Shown in pieces: positions 1 to 7,717 of a DNA stretch of 64,000 nt. Origin of the DNA: Chitinophaga sp. CB10 (GTDB taxonomy: Bacteria > Bacteroidota > Bacteroidia > Chitinophagales > Chitinophagaceae); NCBI GenBank assembly GCA_001870995.2, contig MLAV02000018.1, positions 62,001-126,000 of the forward strand, given 5' to 3'. Below the pieces are notes generated by a model. It had not been told where the DNA came from. It worked only from the letters and a program-made list of their open reading frames with translations, and ran no database searches. Numbering within the stretch: position 1 is the first letter of the stretch; every line of letters begins with the position of its first letter. The position numbers and the translations under genes are program-made.

Positions 1-38
1 AGGGTATCTCCGTTTGACGCGGGATACCCTCTTTTTTA
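1..38 (+). terminator. intrinsic terminator of a gene left of the window
   Basis: AGGGTATC pairs perfectly with GATACCCT around a loop of about 13 bases, and the stem is followed by C and six T. It reads as a rho-independent terminator for a rightward gene outside the window; the leftward gene that ends at 56 may use the same stem less well because its T tract is missing. Confidence 0.7.
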
Positions 39-55
39 TGCCATGCGGCCAATAT

Positions 56-748
56 TTAGTTGCCCTGGTTTAAACGCCTGAACAGTATTATCCCGCAAAT
101 GATAAACAATCCCACATTTGCCACGATTATTCGCAGCCCCTGCGCCCGTGATGCAGCGGAAAAGGCCAGCACTCTGGCGCCATCGGGGAGTGTTTTTTTG
201 GTCAACCGCACAAAAGCGCCGATGAATATCCCCAGGCAACTCAATATCCCCACAAAAGGCAAGGGCACAAAAAGGATCAATGGAGACAGGTAGCCGATCA
301 GCGCCAGATGGCCGGGCAGTTCCTGCGGTTGCGACAGGGAGTTTATGCGGTTGTTATTGAAGAGATGCAATTGTTCCGGCGTATAAGTAATCCCCTGCTT
401 TTCCAGGAGGCGAAGCGCCAGCGCGTAATCAAAATCCCCCCATTCATCCTTCTTTGCGATTACGTCCTGTAACTCTTCCCGCGTAAAGGAGAGCAGGTAA
501 TAATCCGGTTCCACCTCCTCCGGCGAAACGGTGATCAGGCTTTTCAGCAGGGCGTCCGCCCGGGTAAAATCCTCCGACGGGATCTTTACAAGATGCCGCT
601 GATCAAAGTTCTGCCCTATGTACACGCTGTCTACCAATACTACTTCCTCTTCATAGGTAACGGGTATTTGATGCCCCTGCAAAATCGATACTATTTCCGC
701 GGCTTGTTCGGCGGTATGGAACCGCTTAAAGGTGAGTAATTTTTCCAT
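56..748 (-). CDS. hypothetical membrane protein with soluble N-terminal part
   Basis: The 230-residue protein has a soluble N-terminal two thirds (start MEKLLTFKRFHTAEQAAEIV, reminiscent of DUF2007-type signal-transducing modules that begin with a short 'move between subunits' fold) and a hydrophobic C-terminal third with two to three membrane segments at about residues 147-182 and 203-225. There is no signal peptide, so the N-terminal part should be cytoplasmic. It ends close to the terminator at the window edge and stands alone. I do not recognise a specific function; the DUF2007 resemblance is tentative. Confidence 0.7.
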   Translation of the reverse strand: MEKLLTFKRFHTAEQAAEIVSILQGHQIPVTYEEEVVLVDSVYIGQNFDQRHLVKIPSEDFTRADALLKSLITVSPEEVEPDYYLLSFTREELQDVIAKKDEWGDFDYALALRLLEKQGITYTPEQLHLFNNNRINSLSQPQELPGHLALIGYLSPLILFVPLPFVGILSCLGIFIGAFVRLTKKTLPDGARVLAFSAASRAQGLRIIVANVGLFIICGIILFRRLNQGN

Positions 749-820
749 GGGTATAGGTTAGCAGCCTGAAGATATAAATTTTCCGGCTTTGAAAACTCCC
801 TTTCATCAGGGCAGTGCATT

Positions 821-854
821 AAATAAAAAAGACCCGTGCAATGCACAGGTCTTT
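821..854 (-). terminator. intrinsic terminator after tRNA-Val copy 1
   Basis: Read leftward, AAAGACC pairs with GGTCTTT and inside it GTGC pairs with GCAC around a three-base loop, followed by a T-rich run (TTTTTTATTT). It has the same geometry as the element at 961-991, with one compensated base-pair change (C839-G843 here, G976-C980 there). Confidence 0.85.
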
Positions 855-863
855 CTGTTATGT

Positions 864-937
864 GGGAGTTGACGGGTTCGAACCGCCGACCCTCTGCTTG
901 TAAGGCAGATGCTCTGAACCAGCTGAGCTAAACTCCC
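864..937 (-). tRNA. tRNA-Val(UAC), copy 1
   Basis: A complete 74-base cloverleaf on the minus strand: acceptor stem GGGAGTT/AACTCCC, D arm GCTC/GAGC, anticodon stem TCTGC/GCAGA with loop CTTACAA (anticodon TAC, so valine GTA/GTG codons), and T loop TTCGAAC. The 3' CCA is not encoded. It is the last of three identical copies; a terminator lies between it and copy 2, and I see no convincing promoter in between, so it may rely on read-through. Confidence 0.97.
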
Positions 938-960
938 CTGATGGAAAATTAAATGTCGAT

Positions 961-991
961 AAAAAAAGACCCGTGGTTGCCACAGGTCTTT
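961..991 (-). terminator. intrinsic terminator after tRNA-Val copy 2
   Basis: Leftward reading gives AAAGACC pairing with GGTCTTT, inner GTGG pairing with CCAC, loop of three, then seven T. It separates tRNA copies 2 and 1. Confidence 0.85.
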
Positions 992-999
992 CTGTTGGT

Positions 1000-1073
1000 G
1001 GGAGTTGACGGGTTCGAACCGCCGACCCTCTGCTTGTAAGGCAGATGCTCTGAACCAGCTGAGCTAAACTCCC
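1000..1073 (-). tRNA. tRNA-Val(UAC), copy 2
   Basis: Identical over all 74 bases to the copies at 864-937 and 1106-1179; anticodon TAC in loop CTTACAA, no encoded CCA. It is followed leftward by its own terminator, and is separated from copy 3 by a 32-base spacer without terminator, so copies 3 and 2 are probably one transcript. Confidence 0.97.
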
Positions 1074-1105
1074 ATGAAAGATCTTTTCCAGTATGTTATT
1101 GAAGT

Positions 1106-1179
1106 GGGAGTTGACGGGTTCGAACCGCCGACCCTCTGCTTGTAAGGCAGATGCTCTGAACCAGCTGAGCTAAACTCCC
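1106..1179 (-). tRNA. tRNA-Val(UAC), copy 3 (promoter-proximal)
   Basis: Same 74-base tRNA as the other two copies, anticodon TAC, no encoded CCA. It is nearest to the promoter at 1223-1253 and should be transcribed first, with a 5' leader of roughly 37 bases removed by RNase P. Confidence 0.97.
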
Positions 1180-1222
1180 ATTCTTTCGTTGTATCCATCT
1201 AACCTTTCGTTCGATGGGATTG

Positions 1223-1253
1223 CAAAGGTATAATCTATTTTTATTCTACCAAA
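1223..1253 (-). promoter_or_regulatory. Bacteroidota promoter of the tRNA-Val array
   Basis: On the minus strand TTTGG (-33, 1249-1253) is followed after 19 bases by TACCTTTG (-7, 1223-1230), matching the Bacteroidota TTTG/TAnnTTTG consensus. The predicted start is near 1216-1218, about 37 bases before the first tRNA. Confidence 0.8.
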
Positions 1254-1343
1254 TAAATTTTAGAAAAAACGATTAAAAGTTTACGGTCACATCTACTTAA
1301 ATGAGCTTCAAATCCTTTACAGATAAGGATTATAATTAGTATG

Positions 1344-1377
1344 AAAAAAATTAGGATTGATATTACATCAATCCTAA
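1344..1377 (-). terminator. terminator of the lipoprotein gene
   Basis: An 11-bp perfect stem (TTAGGATTGAT at 1351-1361 with ATCAATCCTAA at 1367-1377) with a five-base loop, followed leftward by seven T. It lies 43 bases past the stop of the gene ending at 1420. Confidence 0.9.
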
Positions 1378-1419
1378 TCCCCATTAGTTTTTATACAACT
1401 TGTCAGTTTTTCTGCACAA

Positions 1420-2367
1420 TTATTTCTTCTTTTTCTTCTCTGCCTTCTTCACAAAATTCCCTTCAAAGAAACACTTGATACCGCGGTAGGCGCCACAGCC
1501 GCCAATCTCCCGGATGCTTACCCTGCCGGAGGAAAACTGGAAGGAAATACCGCAGGAGGTTTCCTTATCCCGGAACTCGCCCCTGTTGCCGCCTACATAC
1601 TGGCCAACCCCGCTCACTTCGCCTTTGCACTTACCATTGTCCTTCGAGAAGGTAATAAAGAACTGAAATGATTTCGCATCCTCCCCGTCGCGGATAGATA
1701 CCAGGCTCATATCCCCGCTGGTGTAGTCGCCGGAAAAGCGGTGCTTGCGCGGCAAGGTATCCAGCGGATTAAAAATCTGCCCGGGTACGGACAGGTTAGC
1801 CGTATTGGTCATGATCAGCGTAGTGGACCCGTCCGCATTAACGCTGAAGAAGTCCTCCCGCTGCATATCCCGCACCGGCCCGTGCTGCGCTTCCGTTGTG
1901 AGCTTTAAAACATTTCTGCTGTCAATCTGGAAGGAGGAAAATACCCCGTTCCTACCTGCGTCGGCTACACGAAGCCGTTTGAGGAAGAGGCCTTTTTTCT
2001 TCTCCATAAAACAGAGATAAGCTACTGTCCCGGAACGGCCAACCGCTTTAACTACCATGTAGTTCACGGGGTTGCCTTCCATCCGCTGCAGCGGCCAGAA
2101 ACGCACTTTCTCGTTCTTGGGGAAGTCCCCTTTAGTCAGCGTATCCGTCAGAAAACGGTTGATGTCGGCCGTGTCGAGCGCCAGCGAATCCGCCAGCTTC
2201 AGTTGCAGGGAATCTGACACTAACTTGTATGGCAATGCAGCCGCCGGAAACAATTCCCGGAAGCCCTCCCGGGTCATCGGCTCATCGCCGCCACGGCCGG
2301 AATTTTTCTTTGTCTTACAGGCAGCCAAAACACCTATAGCCAGTAATAATAACAGGTAACGCTTCAT
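1420..2367 (-). CDS. hypothetical lipoprotein
   Basis: A 315-residue protein with a lipoprotein signal peptide (MKRYLLLLLAIGVLAACKTKK; lipobox LAAC, modified Cys at 17), so it should be anchored to a membrane facing the periplasm or surface. The rest has no recognisable domain; it contains several Cys-Gly patches near the C-terminus and ends in a lysine run (KKAEKKKKK). It has its own terminator and is monocistronic. Function unknown to me. Confidence 0.8.
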   Translation of the reverse strand: MKRYLLLLLAIGVLAACKTKKNSGRGGDEPMTREGFRELFPAAALPYKLVSDSLQLKLADSLALDTADINRFLTDTLTKGDFPKNEKVRFWPLQRMEGNPVNYMVVKAVGRSGTVAYLCFMEKKKGLFLKRLRVADAGRNGVFSSFQIDSRNVLKLTTEAQHGPVRDMQREDFFSVNADGSTTLIMTNTANLSVPGQIFNPLDTLPRKHRFSGDYTSGDMSLVSIRDGEDAKSFQFFITFSKDNGKCKGEVSGVGQYVGGNRGEFRDKETSCGISFQFSSGRVSIREIGGCGAYRGIKCFFEGNFVKKAEKKKKK

Positions 2368-2470
2368 TAGTAGATTTAAATTCTTGGGCGAAAAGTTAAA
2401 CTAAATTTTTATATGTGCGGCTCCAAAATCAAAAAACATACCGGATACAGAAAAGTTCAGGAAAATTATT

Positions 2471-2478
2471 TAAGTTTG
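2471..2478 (+). promoter_or_regulatory. -7 element of the dtxR-mntH operon
   Basis: TAAGTTTG fits TAnnTTTG; the start of transcription would be near 2484, inside the inverted repeat at 2480-2495. No clear -33 TTG is visible at the usual distance, which is common for repressor-controlled or weak promoters. Confidence 0.5.
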
Positions 2479-2479
2479 T

Positions 2480-2495
2480 CTAAATAATAATTTAG
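2480..2495 (+). promoter_or_regulatory. inverted repeat, candidate DtxR/MntR operator
   Basis: CTAAAT-AATA-ATTTAG is a perfect 6+6 inverted repeat directly downstream of a -7 element and six bases before the dtxR start. DtxR-family repressors bind AT-rich palindromes of about this kind over their own or their transporter's promoter, so autoregulation by metal is a reasonable inference, not shown. Confidence 0.45.
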
Positions 2496-2500
2496 GTTGT

Positions 2501-3160
2501 ATGAATTTATCAGTTGCGGAAGAGAATTATATCAAAGCCATTTACAAGCTGCAGGAAGGGGAACAGGCCGTTACCACTAACGCCCTGGCCTATGAGCTGG
2601 AAACCAAACCAGCCTCTGTAACGGATATGGCCAAGAAATTAAAAGAGAAAAAACTCATCTCCTACGAAAAATACCAGGGCATCACCCTCTCCCCCGAAGG
2701 CCGTAAAACCGCCTTACAGGTGGTAAGAAGGCACCGCCTCTGGGAATGCTTCCTCGTGGATAAGCTCTCCTTCTCCTGGGAAGAGGTGCACGAACTGGCG
2801 GAAGAACTGGAGCACGTCCGCAGCGAGAAGCTGATCAGCCGCCTGAGCGAATTCCTCGGCAACCCCGTGATAGACCCCCATGGCGATCCCATCCCGGACG
2901 CCAACGGCCGCATGGCCAAGCCACGCCCGCAAACATCGCTGGACCAGGCCAATGCCCGCCGCCTGGTGGTCACCGCAGTGAGCGACCAGTCGTCCGCACT
3001 GCTGGCATTCCTCAACGCCAAAAGCATTAAGCTCGGCACCCAGCTGGAAATCATCGCCCACTACGAATTCGATAACTCGATAGAAATAAAAGTAAAGCAT
3101 CAACCAGCCATCACCATCAGTGAACAGGTGGCTAAAAATATAATGGTCAGACCGCTATAA
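2501..3160 (+). CDS. mntR: DtxR/MntR-family metal-dependent transcriptional repressor
   Basis: The 219 residues show the DtxR layout: an N-terminal winged helix (residues 1-65, MNLSVAEENYIKAIYKLQ with helix-turn-helix around TNALAYELETKPASVTDMAK), a dimerisation domain with metal ligands (RRHRLWECFLVDKL, EELEHVRSEKLI, near 75-120) and a C-terminal FeoA/SH3-like domain (about 145-219). In this family Mn(II) or Fe(II) binding drives DNA binding. It stops 11 bases before the Nramp transporter gene, so regulator and transporter form one operon. Mn versus Fe specificity cannot be decided from sequence alone. Confidence 0.88.
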   Translation: MNLSVAEENYIKAIYKLQEGEQAVTTNALAYELETKPASVTDMAKKLKEKKLISYEKYQGITLSPEGRKTALQVVRRHRLWECFLVDKLSFSWEEVHELAEELEHVRSEKLISRLSEFLGNPVIDPHGDPIPDANGRMAKPRPQTSLDQANARRLVVTAVSDQSSALLAFLNAKSIKLGTQLEIIAHYEFDNSIEIKVKHQPAITISEQVAKNIMVRPL

Positions 3161-3171
3161 CACTAACCTAT

Positions 3172-5034
3172 ATGGGACCGTCATTAAGTGAAGTACATGA
3201 AAGTATAGACACCGGCAGTAAATCAAAATGGAAGAAAATTTTCGCCTTCTTCGGGCCGGCCTACCTCGTAAGCGTAGGCTATATGGACCCCGGCAACTGG
3301 GCCACGGACCTGGCAGGAGGCAGCAAGTACGGCTATACGTTACTATGGGTACTGCTCATGAGTAATATCATGGCCCTGCTGCTGCAAAGCCTCAGCGCGC
3401 GGCTCGGCATCGTCCGCGGGCGCGACCTCGCCCAGGCCAACCGCGAAACCTACCCTCCCGCTGTTAACTTCATCCTCTACATCCTTGCCGAAATAGCCAT
3501 CGCCGCTACGGACCTCGCCGAAGTACTCGGTATGGCCATCGGTATCCAACTCCTCACCGGCCTGCCTTTAATATGGGGCGTCAGCCTCACGGTACTGGAT
3601 ACCTTCCTGCTCCTGGTGCTCCAACGCTTTGGCATGCGGAAAATGGAAGCCTTCATTGTAGCCCTGGTAGCCATTGTGGGCACTTCCTTCCTGATAGAAT
3701 TGATTCTCGCCAAACCCAAAATGAGCGAGGTAGTCACCGGCTTCATCCCCCGCATTCCGGATAACACCGCCCTGTACCTCGCTATCGGTATCATCGGGGC
3801 GACGGTAATGCCACATAACCTCTACCTGCACTCAGCGCTGGTGCAAACCCGTAAGATCAAGCGGGACGATAAAGGCATCCGCCAGTCCATCAAACTCAAC
3901 TTTATCGACAGCGCAGTGGCCCTGAACCTCGCCTTCTTCGTCAATGCCGCCATCCTGATCCTCGCCGCCGCAGTGTTCTATAACACCGGCCGCACGCACA
4001 TCGCAGAGATACAGGACGCGCATGAACTGCTGGAAAAATTACTGGGCACCAAACTGGCCCCTATCCTCTTTGCCGTAGCATTGATCGCAGCGGGGCAAAG
4101 CTCCACCGTTACCGGCACCCTCGCGGGGCAAATTGTAATGGAAGGCTACCTGCACCTGCGTATCAATCCCTGGCTGCGCCGGCTGATTACGCGACTGCTG
4201 GCCATTATCCCGGCATTGCTCGTCATCATTATTGCGGGCGACCAGGAAGTAGGCTCCCTGCTGGTATTCAGCCAGGTGCTGCTCAGTATGCAGCTGGGGT
4301 TTGCTATCATACCGCTGATTCACTTTGTGAGCGACAAGCATACCATGGGTGACTACGCCATTAAAGCGCCTACGAAAGTAGTTAGCTGGGTGATTGCCGC
4401 CGTGCTGGTGTACCTGAATGCACGTATGGTTTTTGAAGAAGCCCGCGATTACATCTCCACCCATAATAATAACCTCATGGATGCAATCATTATCCTGGCG
4501 GGCCTCGGTTTTCTTGTGCTGCTCGGGTTTACGATCATCTACCCCATTTTCCGTAAACACCCTGAAACGCCCGATAATCCTAATATCCACAAGGCGCAGG
4601 TGAGCCTGGGAGAACTGGATGAACCGGTGTATCACCGCATCGCCATGGCCCTGGAATTCGGCAAATTCGACGAGCAGATCATCCGCAATGCCATCGCTCA
4701 CGGTAACGCACATACGGAGTACATCCTGATCCACATCGTGGAAAGTGCGTCGGCTAAGTATTTCGGAAAAGATTCGGATGACCTGGAAACCCGCAAGGAC
4801 CAGGAGCAGCTGGATACCTACGTAGCCCTGCTGAAATCGAGGAACATCAAGGCCAGGGGCGTACTCGGCTTCCGCAGGCGCTCCAATGAAATTGCCCGCA
4901 TCGTTTCGGAAGAAAAAGCGGATTTCCTCGTGCTGGGCGGCCATGGCCACAAAGGACTGAAAGATATTATTTACGGCGAAACCGCCAACCAGGTAAGGCA
5001 CAAGGTAAAAGTGCCCGTCCTGGTGGTACAATAA
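3172..5034 (+). CDS. mntH: Nramp divalent metal transporter fused to a UspA domain
   Basis: Residues 1-450 are a multi-span Nramp transporter with the metal-site motifs DPGN (39-42) in helix 1 and MPHN (213-216) in helix 6; these supply the Asp, Asn and Met ligands for Mn(II)/Fe(II), co-transported with protons. After a short linker, residues about 475-620 form a universal stress protein domain with the nucleotide-loop pattern G-x2-G-x9-G near the C-terminus (GGHG...YGE), although the usual Ser/Thr after the last Gly is Glu. At 620 residues it is about 200 longer than plain MntH because of this domain, which should face the cytoplasm. It lies in an operon with the DtxR-type repressor. Confidence 0.92.
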   Translation: MGPSLSEVHESIDTGSKSKWKKIFAFFGPAYLVSVGYMDPGNWATDLAGGSKYGYTLLWVLLMSNIMALLLQSLSARLGIVRGRDLAQANRETYPPAVNFILYILAEIAIAATDLAEVLGMAIGIQLLTGLPLIWGVSLTVLDTFLLLVLQRFGMRKMEAFIVALVAIVGTSFLIELILAKPKMSEVVTGFIPRIPDNTALYLAIGIIGATVMPHNLYLHSALVQTRKIKRDDKGIRQSIKLNFIDSAVALNLAFFVNAAILILAAAVFYNTGRTHIAEIQDAHELLEKLLGTKLAPILFAVALIAAGQSSTVTGTLAGQIVMEGYLHLRINPWLRRLITRLLAIIPALLVIIIAGDQEVGSLLVFSQVLLSMQLGFAIIPLIHFVSDKHTMGDYAIKAPTKVVSWVIAAVLVYLNARMVFEEARDYISTHNNNLMDAIIILAGLGFLVLLGFTIIYPIFRKHPETPDNPNIHKAQVSLGELDEPVYHRIAMALEFGKFDEQIIRNAIAHGNAHTEYILIHIVESASAKYFGKDSDDLETRKDQEQLDTYVALLKSRNIKARGVLGFRRRSNEIARIVSEEKADFLVLGGHGHKGLKDIIYGETANQVRHKVKVPVLVVQ

Positions 5035-5041
5035 TCAGCGT

Positions 5042-5431
5042 ATGCGACAGCTATTTCAACCAGGGGATACCAAAACGTTTGAACGCACCGTGACCACGGC
5101 CGACTGTGCGGCCTTCGATACCGGCCCCGTACACCCCGTGTACGCCACCTTTGCGCTGGCAAGGGATGCGGAATGGTGCTGCCGGCTGTTTGTACTGGAT
5201 ATGAAGGAGGAAGAGGAAGAAGGCATCGGGGCGGCACTGAGTGTAGAACATCATGCCCCTGCGCTGAATGGCAGTACCGTATTATTTACCGCTACCATTG
5301 AAAGCATACTGCACCACACGGTTACCTGCACTTATACGGCCACAGTGGGCAACCGGCTCATTGCTTCCGGCAGGCAGGTACAGAAAATATTAAAGAAGGA
5401 TAAACTGGAAAGGTTATTTGCCGGCGCCTGA
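5042..5431 (+). CDS. FlK-like hotdog thioesterase
   Basis: A 129-residue single hotdog-fold protein. The layout (VHPVYATFALARDAEWCCRL, then GIGAALSVEHHAPALNGSTV, then ATVGNRLIASGRQVQKIL) resembles the fluoroacetyl-CoA thioesterase-like family, in which the conserved His-centred segment binds acyl-CoA. The start is seven bases after the transporter stop, so it is probably co-transcribed with mntR-mntH; the link to metal uptake is unexplained. The substrate is unknown. Confidence 0.7.
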   Translation: MRQLFQPGDTKTFERTVTTADCAAFDTGPVHPVYATFALARDAEWCCRLFVLDMKEEEEEGIGAALSVEHHAPALNGSTVLFTATIESILHHTVTCTYTATVGNRLIASGRQVQKILKKDKLERLFAGA

Positions 5432-5488
5432 CTCTTCCCGTCCTTTCCCGGGGCAGCGATGGGAAAAGTTCAGACGCCGGTGGATGTA

Positions 5489-6241
5489 TTATAAACCCAG
5501 CGCGGCTTTCAGCCGTGGGTAACCTGTTTTACTCACCAATACCTTAGCCCCGCTTTTCAGGATGGCCAGGTGGTTTTCTTTTTCGTAAGGATCGATCCTG
5601 CTCACCTGGTTGATGTTCAGGATATAGGACCGGTGCACGCGGGTAAACTGCTGCGCGTCCAGCGTTTGCTCAAAGAAGGACATAGTTTTGTTCTTCAGGA
5701 AAGCGCCTTCCTGCGTAACGATTTTTACGTAGTCATCCGCCGCTTCCAGGTAATGGATGTCATGCACGGGGATGATTTTGATTTTGCCGTTGATCTTCAC
5801 CACTACTCGATTGCTTTGCACCGGCGATGTGGCCGCGGCATCCAGCAGGGCGCTGGTATCCGGAGCAGGCGCCGGCGCAGCCATGGCGGCTTTCAGTTCC
5901 AGCCATTTTTGCAGGGCTTTATCGAACCGCTCTTTGGAAAAGGGCTTCAGCAGGTAATCTGCCGCGTTCACCTCAAACGCCCTGATAGCATGCTCTTCAA
6001 AGGCCGTTGTAAAAATTACCGCCGGCATATTTTCAACCAATTCCAGCATTTCAAAACCGGTGATTTTCGGCATTTGTATATCAAGGAAAATGATATCCGG
6101 CTGGTGTTGCTGGATTGCTTTCAGTCCTTCAAAACCATCATTACACTCCTGCAGTACCTGTACCTGCGGATACGAGAGCAGGTACTCTTTTACTACTTCC
6201 CTGGCCAGTGGCTCATCATCAATTATTACTGCTTTTATCAT
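5489..6241 (-). CDS. LytTR-family response regulator of the Lia-like operon
   Basis: A 250-residue regulator with an N-terminal receiver domain (acidic pocket DDE at 8-10, phospho-acceptor Asp54 in IIFLDIQMPK, conserved Thr and Lys further on) and a C-terminal LytTR DNA-binding domain (about 147-248, including YLEAADDYVKIVT and FTRVHRSYILNINQV). Its start overlaps the end of the kinase gene by 23 bases, so the two are translationally coupled. It is the last gene of a five-gene leftward operon and could bind the direct repeat at 9008-9037 upstream of the operon. Confidence 0.93.
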   Translation of the reverse strand: MIKAVIIDDEPLAREVVKEYLLSYPQVQVLQECNDGFEGLKAIQQHQPDIIFLDIQMPKITGFEMLELVENMPAVIFTTAFEEHAIRAFEVNAADYLLKPFSKERFDKALQKWLELKAAMAAPAPAPDTSALLDAAATSPVQSNRVVVKINGKIKIIPVHDIHYLEAADDYVKIVTQEGAFLKNKTMSFFEQTLDAQQFTRVHRSYILNINQVSRIDPYEKENHLAILKSGAKVLVSKTGYPRLKAALGL

Positions 6242-7283
6242 GTGTCTGAGGTACTTTAATTAGTGTTGTATAAATATTTCCGTCCACCGAAGTTTCGAGC
6301 AGGTCCTGCCGCGCGAAGAGCAGGTACAGCCTGCGCCTGATGGAGGAAAGGCCAAAGCCCGTTCCTTTTTTCGGCGTTTGTAATTCGGTATCGAATGGGT
6401 TCTGGACTTCCAGGTACAGCATGTTTTCTTTGGCCCAGGCCCTGATGTTGATGGCAATTTCGCCGATGGTATCGTACAGCCCGAATTTAATGGCATTTTC
6501 CACAACGGGCTGCAGGAGCATGGGCGGCATAAACATTTTTTCAGCGCCGTCGTCATGCGATACGTTGGTGGTCAGCCGGTGACCGAAGCGCACTTTTTCT
6601 ATGTCCAGGTACAGGCCCAGGTATTGCAGTTCTTCCGTCAGGGAAATCCACTGGTCATCCTCCCGCTTGATGGAGCCCCGGAGGAAATCCGAGAGCTTCA
6701 GCACCATTTCCCTTGCCTGTTGCGGCCGCAGCATAATCAATGCATTGATCGAGTTGAGACTGTTGAAGAGGAAGTGCGGTTGCAGTTGTTGCCGGAGCTT
6801 GAAGAGTTCCGCTTCCCGGACGATCTTCTCCGTGTCCTCTTTGCGTTGCAGCTCGGCCCGCTGGTCTTCCATATCGTACAGCATAATGCTGCGGAACCCG
6901 ATGCCGGTGATGATCAGCCATCCAACGATACAATAAATAGGTATCCCTTTGGTAAGCCATAACAGGTAAAAACCGTCGCCCGCGAAGGTTTTGTGCAGGA
7001 TCCATTGCGAGGCGGCCACCCAGAGGAAGGTCATCGCGCAACTCACCACGCTTACATACATAAACTGCACGAGGCCGCGGTTGGGACGGTAATACGCCAG
7101 GTTACTGCTGATCAGCAAACATACAGAGCCCAGCAGGCAGATATGCACCGAACTATCTGTAACTGACTGCCAGAAGGGGAAGTCGAACCATTGCCATAAC
7201 AGGAAGGTATAAACGACAAATGCAATCGCAAATGTAGCGGTGAATACCCTGCCGGCAGGACCAGTATAAATGCTTTTAGCCAC
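6219..7283 (-). CDS. LytS-type sensor histidine kinase (His_kinase family)
   Basis: The 354 residues comprise four predicted membrane helices (about 13-31, 45-63, 75-93 and 113-133) and a cytoplasmic kinase region with phospho-acceptor His170 in QLQPHFLFNSLNSIN and an HATPase_c domain containing PMLLQPVVENAIKFG and GTGFGLSSIRRRL. There is no periplasmic sensor domain, as in intramembrane-sensing kinases; the operon's LiaF-like proteins are plausible partners. It should phosphorylate the LytTR regulator encoded next to it. Confidence 0.92.
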   Translation of the reverse strand: MAKSIYTGPAGRVFTATFAIAFVVYTFLLWQWFDFPFWQSVTDSSVHICLLGSVCLLISSNLAYYRPNRGLVQFMYVSVVSCAMTFLWVAASQWILHKTFAGDGFYLLWLTKGIPIYCIVGWLIITGIGFRSIMLYDMEDQRAELQRKEDTEKIVREAELFKLRQQLQPHFLFNSLNSINALIMLRPQQAREMVLKLSDFLRGSIKREDDQWISLTEELQYLGLYLDIEKVRFGHRLTTNVSHDDGAEKMFMPPMLLQPVVENAIKFGLYDTIGEIAINIRAWAKENMLYLEVQNPFDTELQTPKKGTGFGLSSIRRRLYLLFARQDLLETSVDGNIYTTLIKVPQTHDKSSNN

Positions 7284-7296
7284 GCTATTGTTTAAG

Positions 7297-7647
7297 TTAT
7301 TGAAGTTCAGCTACAGGTTGTTCCTGTAACTGTGCTGATTTTGTTTGCAGCCATGCTACATAAGACTTTGGATCTCCCGGCTCTTCGATGCGGGAATAGA
7401 GTTCCATACCGTCTGTCAGCTGATCGAGCGTATATATTTCAGGAACATTGATAAACTTCCATTGTACCATTTCCTGCTGGTGATTTTTAAAAGCATATTG
7501 CTCCTGGATGCCTATTTCGTGAGCTTTTGCCAGTGCGTCTTTTTTAGTCACGGCGCTGATCAGGCGTATTTGTTCATCAAACTGCGGTGTATGGTTGCCA
7601 TCTCCACAGATGATCTGGTAAACGACTTTCGCAACAAACCAATGCAT
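7297..7647 (-). CDS. DUF4288 family protein
   Basis: A 116-residue soluble protein with the DUF4288 pattern: start MHWFVAKVVYQIICGDGN, central FDEQIRLISA and DALAKAHEIG, then WKFINVPEIYTLDQL. No known catalytic motif. It sits between the LiaF-like gene and the kinase gene in the same orientation, with a 13-base gap to the kinase, and so belongs to the envelope-response operon. Function unknown. Confidence 0.75.
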   Translation of the reverse strand: MHWFVAKVVYQIICGDGNHTPQFDEQIRLISAVTKKDALAKAHEIGIQEQYAFKNHQQEMVQWKFINVPEIYTLDQLTDGMELYSRIEEPGDPKSYVAWLQTKSAQLQEQPVAELQ

Positions 7648-7717
7648 ATACGATGATTTTACAGGATTAGAATTAGTTTTTCAAAAAATTGGGGGTTAAC
7701 GGGATGGACATTTCAAC

